From Vibrio crassostreae 9ZC13 (GTDB lineage Bacteria > Pseudomonadota > Gammaproteobacteria > Enterobacterales > Vibrionaceae): a stretch of DNA of 64,000 nt. Under the pieces are notes generated by a model, which was not told the origin of the DNA, ran no database searches, and worked only from the letters and a program-made list of their open reading frames with translations. A program made the position numbers and the translations under genes. The stretch lies in NCBI RefSeq assembly GCF_000272045.2, contig NZ_AJYZ02000019.1:1486446-1550445 (forward strand), in the 5' to 3' direction. Shown here piece after piece: positions 33,588 to 41,312 of this stretch. How positions within the stretch are numbered: the stretch's first letter is position 1; every line of letters begins with the position of its first letter.

Positions 33588-36038
33588 ATGAAAAAAACTA
33601 TATTGTCTCTATTGATTTCAAGTTCAGTAGTATCCCCAATGGCGTTAGCAATGGCTCCGAATACCGATCTAAATTTAATGCCGTATCCACAAACAGTCGA
33701 GCTGCAAGCTGGGCAAGTTAAGGTCGACGGTAACTTCAAGGTTTACATCAAAGGCTTTAACTCTGATCGCGTTGAATACACCGCGAAACGCTTTATCGAT
33801 CGCCTAGAGCGCCAAACTGGCGTGCCGATTCTAAACTGGCAGGTTGATAGCGCAGACGAAGCGAACCTGATCATTGATATCGACGCGGCGCCAAAGCCTG
33901 AAGTACAGAACATCGACTCTGTAGAGTCTTACAAAATTACGACTCAGGGTGAGCAAATCACGCTGAGCGCACCAAGCCCATATGGCGCTATTCACGGCAT
34001 CGAAACCCTTTTACAGCTCGTTGAAACCACAGCAACTGGCTACCATATTCCTGCCGTAACCATTGTTGATGAGCCCCGCTTTCGTTGGCGTGGAGTCTCT
34101 TACGATACCTCGCGTCACTTCATTGAATTTGATGTGTTGATTCGTCAGCTAGATGCGATGGCTTCTGCGAAAATGAACGTGTTCCATTGGCACTTCTGGG
34201 ACGATCAAGGTATCCGCATTCAAACGGAATCTTGGCCGCGTCTATGGTCAGAAACCACTGATGGTGATTACTACACCAAAGACCAAGTTCGTTACTTAGT
34301 TGAGTACGCTCGTAATCTTGGTATTCGTGTTATTCCAGAAGTTTCACTGCCGGGACACTCTTCTGCTGTGGCGCACGCTTACCCACGCTTGATGTCGGGT
34401 GGTGAAGGTCAAAGCTACGAACAAGAACGTGGCTGGGGTGTATTTGAGCCATTGATGGACCCACTTAACCCAGAGCTCTATGAAATGCTGGGCGACGTGT
34501 TTGATGAAGTGACAGAACTGTTCCCAGACGAGTACTTCCACATTGGTGGCGATGAGCCGAACTATGCGCAATGGAAAAACAGCGAAAAGCACCAACAGTT
34601 CATTGAAGAGAATAATATCGATGGTGAGCGCGGCTTACAGTCTTACCTCAACGTAAAAGTTGAAAAGATGCTGGAAGAGCGTGGCAAGAAGATGACGGGT
34701 TGGGATGAGATTTGGCATAAAGATCTGCCAACTTCTATCGTGATTCAAAGCTGGCAAGGACACGACAGTATCGGTCGTGCGGCGAAAGAGGGCTACCCAG
34801 GTATTCTGTCTACGGGTTACTACCTAGACCAACCTCAGCCAACCAGTTACCACTATCGCAATGATCCAATGCCAAGTGGCATCACGGTTGACGATAAGCT
34901 GCACAGTGGTGAGAAGTTTGTGACTTACCAATGGCAAAAGCCTCGCTCTAAAGGCAGCCCACGTAAGGGAACACTGACTATCATTGAAGCGCAAGACGGT
35001 ACTTTCCGCGCGTTCAGTGATTACAACGGTAAGTCTCGTGAAGAGATCTACATCCTTGATTATGTGCCGGGTAAAACCTTTGTCGGCCACTTCGATAACT
35101 TCATGTCGTATACCGAATTCAACCTGAACTTGAATCCAAATGGGTTTGCGGAAGGCAGCTATCAGTTAATTGGTAACGTGCGCTGGCCAACCACAGGCGA
35201 AGTGATTGCGAGCAGCGATGTAGAAGGCAGCGTGATCCCTGAGCCAAACGGAGGCTACCCCGCGGAGCTAACCGACAAAGAAAAAGAGCTGATTTTAGGC
35301 GGCGAGATCACCATGTGGCTAGAAAATAAAGACAGCCACACGGTTGAAAACTACCTATGGCCGCGCAGCTACGCGATTGCAGAGCGCTTCTGGTCTGATG
35401 CGGAATTGACGGACGAGCGCAGCATGTACAAACGTATGAAAGCGATGGATACATGGTCTGAAGTGTCGGTTGGACTTCGTCATCATGCGGATGCTGACAT
35501 GTTGTTAAAACGCATTGCGAAAGGCCAAGATATCCACGACCTACGCGTGCTTGCAAAATACACCGAGCCAGCACAGTACTACGCTCGCAACTGGGAAAAG
35601 TGGAACTCCACTGAACCTAAGGGCACTTTATACAGCCAATACGAGCGTCTAAACCGCTTCGTTGATGCGTTGCCAGTGGAAAGCTACGCTGTGTATGAGA
35701 TGCAAGATTTGGTCAACGAAGTCGCGACGGGTAATCAACAAGCGCTTGAGCAACTTGCAGAGCATTATCAGCAAGCGAAAGCGTCTGCACTCGCAGCTAA
35801 AACTGTCTTCGCTGGCAATGTGTCCTCAGTAGAAACTGTGATTGTCGCTGAGAAAACCGTTGAAGTGGCAGACTTGGCGTTAACCTTGATTGCTAAAGCA
35901 CAAGCGGGTGAAAAAGTTCGAGCATCAGACGCGAACGCCTATCAAGCGATACTGTCTGAATCAGCGAAGATCTACGACGAATCGATCATCGCGATTGTTC
36001 GCCCGACAGAGCTCTTGTTGAAGCAGTTAGCTGAGTAA
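33588..36038 (+). CDS. Exported GH20 beta-N-acetylhexosaminidase
   Basis: 816 residues. A signal peptide (1-22, VSPMALAM) precedes a GH20b N-terminal domain (about 25-150) and a GH20 barrel (about 155-620). Catalytic Asp322-Glu323 lie in YFHIGGDEPN, with FHWHFWDDQG near 203. An inserted stretch (about 425-530) carries a possible chitobiase-like beta domain. It removes terminal N-acetylglucosamine from chito-oligosaccharides in the periplasm. As the last gene of this operon it can release N-acetylglucosaminic acid from the oxidised ends of LPMO products, feeding the symporter and deacetylase encoded upstream. A terminator follows. Confidence 0.92.
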   Translation: MKKTILSLLISSSVVSPMALAMAPNTDLNLMPYPQTVELQAGQVKVDGNFKVYIKGFNSDRVEYTAKRFIDRLERQTGVPILNWQVDSADEANLIIDIDAAPKPEVQNIDSVESYKITTQGEQITLSAPSPYGAIHGIETLLQLVETTATGYHIPAVTIVDEPRFRWRGVSYDTSRHFIEFDVLIRQLDAMASAKMNVFHWHFWDDQGIRIQTESWPRLWSETTDGDYYTKDQVRYLVEYARNLGIRVIPEVSLPGHSSAVAHAYPRLMSGGEGQSYEQERGWGVFEPLMDPLNPELYEMLGDVFDEVTELFPDEYFHIGGDEPNYAQWKNSEKHQQFIEENNIDGERGLQSYLNVKVEKMLEERGKKMTGWDEIWHKDLPTSIVIQSWQGHDSIGRAAKEGYPGILSTGYYLDQPQPTSYHYRNDPMPSGITVDDKLHSGEKFVTYQWQKPRSKGSPRKGTLTIIEAQDGTFRAFSDYNGKSREEIYILDYVPGKTFVGHFDNFMSYTEFNLNLNPNGFAEGSYQLIGNVRWPTTGEVIASSDVEGSVIPEPNGGYPAELTDKEKELILGGEITMWLENKDSHTVENYLWPRSYAIAERFWSDAELTDERSMYKRMKAMDTWSEVSVGLRHHADADMLLKRIAKGQDIHDLRVLAKYTEPAQYYARNWEKWNSTEPKGTLYSQYERLNRFVDALPVESYAVYEMQDLVNEVATGNQQALEQLAEHYQQAKASALAAKTVFAGNVSSVETVIVAEKTVEVADLALTLIAKAQAGEKVRASDANAYQAILSESAKIYDESIIAIVRPTELLLKQLAE

Positions 36039-36086
36039 GTCGTTAACGGATTAGTGAATAAGTCACACGCCAATAAGTGAATCAAA

Positions 36087-36110
36087 ATCGCCCTCTGTGG
36101 GCGGTTTTTT
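36087..36110. terminator. Terminator after the hexosaminidase gene
   Basis: CGCCC and GGGCG form a short GC-rich stem with TTTTTT after it on the plus strand. It sits between converging genes, about 50 bp after the GH20 stop. Confidence 0.8.
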
Positions 36111-36158
36111 AGTTCTAGCGCTTCAATAGAATGTGGAGTTCAAGGTCTGTGTAAGTAA

Positions 36159-38222
36159 CTACTCACTATCGCTATTGTTTAGTGTTAACGTAAATGTCAT
36201 GCCTTGGTCTGAATTGTTCTTCGCTATTAATGTGCCTTGCATATCGCGCACGTTGTTCGCTGTGATAGCCAACCCGAGCCCCAAGCCTTCGCCCATCTTT
36301 TTGTTGGTATGAAATGGTTCGAAAATGGTTTCGAGTTGATCTTCAGACACACCACAACCGTTATCTTGAACCTTGATGATCACGCGTTGTTGCTCGGTAT
36401 GAGCGCTGATCACAATGGTTGCTGGTTTCTGATTCTGCGTGGCATCGACAGCGTTTCTAAGCAGGTTACCAAGCACTTGACGAAGTCGCGCCTCTTCTCC
36501 CATTACCATCGAAATATTGGAAGCGACACGCACGCGAATATCGACGTTTTCCAGTTCGGCTTGATGAATTCGCAAGGTTTCTTGCAGTGCGTCTGTTAGG
36601 GAAACAGGATAAGGTTTCTCAAGCCTTTGAAAGGCGAATGACTTCAGCTGGCTAGTCATGTTAGCCATTCGGTCGATTAGGCTCATCACCAGATCCATGT
36701 TCGCTTTCAGCATCTTAGTCTCGCCTCTTTCCATCAGCAACTGGTTACTCGAAAGTAGGGTTTTTAGGCCAGTAAGCGGCTGATTGAGTTCATGAGTAAT
36801 CGCACTCGACATCCGCCCTAGTGCAGCCAGTTTGCTAGATTCGACAAGTTCTTGCTGCGCATCTTTTAGATCTTGAGTTCGCTCTTCGACCCGCAGTTGT
36901 AGCGTTTTATTGGCGTTTTGCACCGCAATTTCGGCTTTCTTACGTTTGCTGATATCGATTACGGTACACAGGTAGTAAGTCGTCGCATGCCAAGGAAAGG
37001 CGCTAATAGAGAATAAAACAGGGAAGTAGCTGCCATCGCTGCGTCTTGCCATGGTTTCGACGCTAGTTATCTCGGCCAGCTCTTGATGCTGCTCTAAGTT
37101 TTTGAGCAGTTGCAAGGTGGTTGAATTCGGGTTACCTGCCTCAAATAACTGCCACGCCTTGATGTTATTGATCATTGAATCAGATAGTGAAAAGTAGTTC
37201 TTCGCCATCAGGTTGATATCGTGAATGCGTCCGTGTTTATCGATCAGTATTAACCCAACATGGGTTTTATTGATCATCCCAGACAGTCGTTTCTCAGACT
37301 CTTCGATAAGCTTTTGGATTCTCAGATTGCTGAGCTTTTTCTGGCGTCTTTGGTAAAGAATAACCAACAGTAACAGAATGAAAAGACAGCCAACCGCCAC
37401 ACTCCAGCTGATCCAGTTCGTGGTCTGGTTGAGGCTGGTTAATGGCGTTAGGTAGGTTAAACGCCAATTCAGATCGTCTAACTTGATGGACTGAATTAGG
37501 TAATCTTTATCTTGCAATCGCCACACGCGAATATGGGTTTGGTCATACAGCTCACGTTTTGTCGCTGTGGGCTGAGAATTGAAGGTGTCATTGAACCAAT
37601 CGGCACTCAACCTGTTGTCACTGGAGAGAAAGAACTGATCGCGAGGGTTCTGAAACAGTATCGCCTCACCATCGGCAAACCATTGATCGGTTAACAATGA
37701 CAAATCGATTTGCACCGCGACAATGCCAACCACATCAGAGGCTCGATATACGGGTGCCGCTATGAAGTAATCGGGTGTCACGCCTTTGTTTTTTGTCACC
37801 ACTGAAATCGCACCACCTTGTTGGTGGATCTTCGAAACAATTGTACTGGCGTTCTTATTGCTCAGTTTGCTTCTTTCAACACTCGATACCAACAAGTCCC
37901 CTTCGCCAGAAAGCAGATACCAGCCCTTGGTGTTGGCGGCTTTATCCAATTGAATCAGCTGCTTCTTAATGCGTTTTTCTAGGCGGGCTTCACCATCAAT
38001 GAAGCGCACACTGGTTTCATCATTGGTTACTAGGTAGGGCAGATAATAGAAACGCTTAAGGGTTCGCCTTGCTTCGGCAATGTAGCCAAGGAAGCGCTGT
38101 TCGGCATAGCGTTGGGCTTGTTCAAGCTTCCACTGGCTGATGCCATTCTTGGTGGTGACCTGCACCAAACCAATCAATAAACAGGTACACAGGAATAACC
38201 AATATCGATTGTTATTCATCAT
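36159..38222 (-). CDS. DctB-like sensor histidine kinase with PAS domain
   Basis: 687 residues. It has an N-terminal membrane helix, a periplasmic double-Cache-like sensor (about 30-270, with WYLLSGEGDLLVSS and DYFIAAPVYRASDVVGIVAVQIDL), a second membrane helix (about 275-297), a PAS domain (about 310-430), a coiled coil, the phosphoacceptor His477 in ITHELNQPLTGLK, and an ATPase domain (about 590-685, NLLRNAVDAT and EGLGLGLAI). DctB kinases sense C4-dicarboxylates. Here the neighbours are a TAXI-TRAP transporter and 2-hydroxyglutarate oxidase, so the ligand may be 2-hydroxyglutarate, glutamate or a related diacid. It is divergent from its response-regulator gene. Confidence 0.88.
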   Translation of the reverse strand: MMNNNRYWLFLCTCLLIGLVQVTTKNGISQWKLEQAQRYAEQRFLGYIAEARRTLKRFYYLPYLVTNDETSVRFIDGEARLEKRIKKQLIQLDKAANTKGWYLLSGEGDLLVSSVERSKLSNKNASTIVSKIHQQGGAISVVTKNKGVTPDYFIAAPVYRASDVVGIVAVQIDLSLLTDQWFADGEAILFQNPRDQFFLSSDNRLSADWFNDTFNSQPTATKRELYDQTHIRVWRLQDKDYLIQSIKLDDLNWRLTYLTPLTSLNQTTNWISWSVAVGCLFILLLLVILYQRRQKKLSNLRIQKLIEESEKRLSGMINKTHVGLILIDKHGRIHDINLMAKNYFSLSDSMINNIKAWQLFEAGNPNSTTLQLLKNLEQHQELAEITSVETMARRSDGSYFPVLFSISAFPWHATTYYLCTVIDISKRKKAEIAVQNANKTLQLRVEERTQDLKDAQQELVESSKLAALGRMSSAITHELNQPLTGLKTLLSSNQLLMERGETKMLKANMDLVMSLIDRMANMTSQLKSFAFQRLEKPYPVSLTDALQETLRIHQAELENVDIRVRVASNISMVMGEEARLRQVLGNLLRNAVDATQNQKPATIVISAHTEQQRVIIKVQDNGCGVSEDQLETIFEPFHTNKKMGEGLGLGLAITANNVRDMQGTLIAKNNSDQGMTFTLTLNNSDSE

Positions 38223-38452
38223 TTCTGATCAAATCCCTTTAAAATTAGTGGCTTGCCTCTTTGAGCTAGTGGTTTGACAAGGTTTTATGTTTGCTTTTTA
38301 AGCGAATGGAGAGTGAGACAAATCGAAGCTAACAAACATTATTAAACTGTTAAAGGAGTGTTATTCAAAGTGGGAGCTAGCTCCTTTTCGTCTGAGGTTT
38401 TTTTACATACCGTGGACGATATTAATCAGATGTAGAGTGGCGGAACCAAACT

Positions 38453-39793
38453 ATGCAGCGTATTGCTTTAATTGAAGATGACGCGATTGTGCGTCAAGCA
38501 ACCAGCCAATGGTTGCAGCTGGCGGGCTTCGATGTCACCGCATTTGAAGTAGGACAAGATGCGTTAAACGCCGTAGAGCAGGGTGATTTTCAAACCATTA
38601 TCACCGATGTTCGTTTACCTGATATTGATGGTGTTAATCTGCTAGGGCGTTTCAAAGGTCTTGTGCCAGATGTGCCTGTTATTTTGATTACTGGGCATGG
38701 TGATGTCGATATGGCGGTGAAAGCCTTACAGCAAGGTGCCTATGACTTCATTGAGAAGCCATTCGACCCAGAGCGTCTGTCTCAAACGGTATCGGAAGCG
38801 GTAGATAAACATCAAAGTGGCCAAGACAGAAACAGTCGTCAGAACTATCTGGATAACCTTAAGGGCATTGAACAGGTGCTGATCGGTCGCAGTAAAGTGA
38901 TGTGTGAACTGCGCGAGCAAATCCAGAAAGTCGCTTCCATAGACACCAACGTGATCATCTATGGTGAAACGGGTTGTGGCAAAGAGCTGGTCGCCTCTTG
39001 CTTACATGAATTCAGCCAACGTAAAACCCATCCGTTTGTTCCGCTCAACTGTGGCGCAATCCCGGAAAATCTCTTTGAAAGCGAGCTGTTTGGACACGAA
39101 GCCGGAGCGTTTACTGGTGCGGCCAAACGACGCATTGGTAAGCTGGAATTTGCCGACAAAGGCACAGTGTTCCTTGATGAAATAGAGAGTATGCCGCTGT
39201 CGATGCAGGTAAAAGTGCTGCGCACCTTGCAAGATAATGTCGTCGAACGCGTGGGGGGGAATCAGCAACAACATGTTGATCTACGAGTGGTCTCTGCCTC
39301 GAAAAGCGATCTACTGAATCACCCCGACTTTCGCCAAGATCTATTCTATCGTTTGAATGTTGCCCAGCTGCATTTGCCTCCACTCAGTGAGCGTGAAGAA
39401 GATGCCTTACTTTTGTTTGAACACTTCACCCAAGAAGCCAATTCCGAAACACGTATAGCCAGTGAGGCTGATCGCTATGCACTGCTCTCGTATGCGTGGC
39501 CGGGCAATGTGCGTGAACTGCGTAATGTTGCGATTCGTTTTGCATTGGATGAAAGCTTGACCGTTGGGGATATTTTGGCGTGTCGTCCCAATTCTGTCAC
39601 AGAGTCCACAACGGCAGGCATCCCTTTGGCGGTTCAAGTACAGAGCTTTGAAAGGAAAGTGATTCATGATGCCTTAGTTCGTTATAAAGGGCGTATCAAT
39701 GACGTGATGCAAGATTTGGATTTACCTCGTCGAACATTGAACCAAAAGATGGTGCGTTATGGGTTAAATCGAAGTGACTATGTTGACCCTTAG
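38453..39793 (+). CDS. DctD-like sigma-54-dependent response regulator
   Basis: 446 residues. The receiver domain (1-120) has Asp52 in TDVRLPD. The AAA+ domain (about 145-385) has Walker A GETGCGKE, the sigma-54 contact loop GAFTGA in ELFGHEAGAFTGA, and a DEIESMP Walker B. A Fis-type helix-turn-helix closes the protein (about 405-446, NDVMQDLDLPRRTLNQKMVRYGL). It activates sigma-54 RNA polymerase. A TGGCAT-N5-TTGCT promoter and three matching palindromes lie upstream of the adjacent TAXI gene, its evident target. Confidence 0.9.
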   Translation: MQRIALIEDDAIVRQATSQWLQLAGFDVTAFEVGQDALNAVEQGDFQTIITDVRLPDIDGVNLLGRFKGLVPDVPVILITGHGDVDMAVKALQQGAYDFIEKPFDPERLSQTVSEAVDKHQSGQDRNSRQNYLDNLKGIEQVLIGRSKVMCELREQIQKVASIDTNVIIYGETGCGKELVASCLHEFSQRKTHPFVPLNCGAIPENLFESELFGHEAGAFTGAAKRRIGKLEFADKGTVFLDEIESMPLSMQVKVLRTLQDNVVERVGGNQQQHVDLRVVSASKSDLLNHPDFRQDLFYRLNVAQLHLPPLSEREEDALLLFEHFTQEANSETRIASEADRYALLSYAWPGNVRELRNVAIRFALDESLTVGDILACRPNSVTESTTAGIPLAVQVQSFERKVIHDALVRYKGRINDVMQDLDLPRRTLNQKMVRYGLNRSDYVDP

Positions 39794-39826
39794 AGAGCGG
39801 CTTCATCGCAGTGCTTGTTGATTTTT

Positions 39827-39848
39827 AATGAGCAATAAATGGCTCATT
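39827..39848 (+). promoter_or_regulatory. Upstream activator site 1
   Basis: The palindrome TGAGC-AATAAATG-GCTCA (core 39829-39846, extended AATGAGC/GCTCATT) is the most distal of three sites sharing the pattern TRAGC-N8-GCTYA. Confidence 0.6.
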
Positions 39849-39938
39849 GCATATTTATCAATTTACATACATTGATCACACAACTGCAACATGGTGTGAC
39901 TTGCTTCCCGATCTACAGGTGTTAATTCCGGTAGCCGA

Positions 39939-39956
39939 TAAGCAAAAAATGGCTTA
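39939..39956 (+). promoter_or_regulatory. Upstream activator site 2
   Basis: TAAGC-AAAAAATG-GCTTA differs by two bases from site 3. Its centre is about 34 bp from the centre of site 3. Confidence 0.65.
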
Positions 39957-39970
39957 CTTAATAACAGGGG

Positions 39971-39992
39971 AATAAGCAAAAAACGGCTTATT
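39971..39992 (+). promoter_or_regulatory. Upstream activator site 3
   Basis: TAAGC-AAAAAACG-GCTTA (core 39973-39990, extended AATAAGC/GCTTATT). Lies 51 bp before the sigma-54 promoter. Together with sites 1 and 2 it is a likely DctD-like activator platform. Confidence 0.65.
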
Positions 39993-40040
39993 TTGAATAG
40001 GTTTTAAAATAAAAGTAAATTAAAACAAATGGTTAAAAAC

Positions 40041-40056
40041 TGGCATTGTGCTTGCT
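40041..40056 (+). promoter_or_regulatory. Sigma-54 promoter of the TAXI-TRAP operon
   Basis: TGGCATTGTGCTTGCT keeps the -24 GG and -12 GC elements with the required 10 bases between them. It lies 59 bp upstream of the TAXI start at 40115. Confidence 0.8.
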
Positions 40057-40114
40057 ATCTAGTGATTGTTGTTAACAAAAATATAACGTGAATAACCCTA
40101 CATGGAGAGTAACA

Positions 40115-41128
40115 ATGAAATACAACAAGCTGGTTAAAACTTTAGCGCTAGCAATGGCTTCTCTTGGCCTTATCAGTAATGCGTCAGCTGAAGAAGATCG
40201 CAGCTATATTTTAGCGACGGCTTCAACGGGTGGTACCTATTATCCAGTGGGTGTGGCCTTAGCGACATTGAGTAAAGTTAAGCTTGCGCCTAAGCAGCAT
40301 TTTTCTTTAGCGGCTATCAGCTCTGCGGGCTCGGGTGAGAACGTAAAGTTGTTGAACGAGAACGAAGCTCAGTTCGCAATTCTACAAGGTTTGTATGGTG
40401 CTTGGGCTTGGCAGGGTTTGGGGCCATATGAGAAATCTGGCAGACAAACTCAACTGCGTTCAGTTTCCATGTTATGGCAAAATGTAGAACACTTTATTGT
40501 GCGTTCAGATCTAGCAAAAACAGGTACGGTAAGCGATCTAGAGAACCTAAACGGTAAGAAATTCTCTATCGGTAAGAAGAACTCAGGCACTGAGAATTCA
40601 GGACGCCAGATCATGCAGGGCCTATCGGTTAACCCAGAACAATTTAAACTCGCCTTTATGGGTTACGGTGGCAGTGCTAGTGCACTACAAAACGGCACGA
40701 TTGATGGCATGAATACGCCTGCTGGTGTGCCTGTTGGTGCGGTAACACAAGCCTTTGCTGCCTTGGGTGAAGATATTCAAATCCTGTCGTTTACCGATGC
40801 GCAGATCAAACAAGCGAATGGCGATTACAATATCTGGACCAAGTACGAGATCCCAGCAAACACTTATCCAGGTGTCGACAAACCAATTACTACGATTGCC
40901 CAACCTAACTTCCTAGCAGTTCGCGAAGACATTTCTGAAGACGATGTGTATCAACTGACCAAAGCTATCTATGAAAACCTACCTTTCCTACAAGGTATCC
41001 ATAAAGCAACCAAAGCAATGGCACTTGAGAAAGGGATCGCAGGTCTGCCTGTTCCTCTTCACCCAGGCGCTGCACGTTATTATCGAGAGATGGGCATCGA
41101 GATCCCTTCTGAGTTGATCGTTAACTAG
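40115..41128 (+). CDS. TAXI-family TRAP transporter solute-binding protein
   Basis: 337 residues from ATG 40115, with GGAGAG upstream; a GTG 27 bases earlier is less likely. A signal peptide (1-26, NASAEE) precedes the TAXI domain (ILATASTGGTYYPVGVALATL, then SAGSGENVKLLNENEAQFAILQG and GSASALQNGTIDGMNTPAGVP). It captures substrate in the periplasm for the fused permease encoded next. A TAXI protein of V. cholerae (VC0430) has been reported to bind glutamate. The linked oxidase suggests 2-hydroxyglutarate or a related diacid as another option. Confidence 0.88.
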   Translation: MKYNKLVKTLALAMASLGLISNASAEEDRSYILATASTGGTYYPVGVALATLSKVKLAPKQHFSLAAISSAGSGENVKLLNENEAQFAILQGLYGAWAWQGLGPYEKSGRQTQLRSVSMLWQNVEHFIVRSDLAKTGTVSDLENLNGKKFSIGKKNSGTENSGRQIMQGLSVNPEQFKLAFMGYGGSASALQNGTIDGMNTPAGVPVGAVTQAFAALGEDIQILSFTDAQIKQANGDYNIWTKYEIPANTYPGVDKPITTIAQPNFLAVREDISEDDVYQLTKAIYENLPFLQGIHKATKAMALEKGIAGLPVPLHPGAARYYREMGIEIPSELIVN

Positions 41129-41312
41129 CTTATCTTTTGTCAGGTAACTATTGGTTCGTGAGCTAATGATTTGTCGCGAACTAGCTGTTTGTCATCAACT
41201 AACCCCTTCGTGACTTAATTGCTTGGTGCACGTTCGCTCAAGAATGTGTTCGTGCACCTCCTCACTTTATGGATTTTCTCTTCGTGTTTGCTGCGGAGAG
41301 CAGGAGTTTTCT

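Noticed and set aside
25612..36038. Reading the cluster as plain D-amino-acid catabolism
   Set aside because: It would explain the deacylase, deaminase and RidA but not KdgK, Eda and an exported GH20 in the same block.
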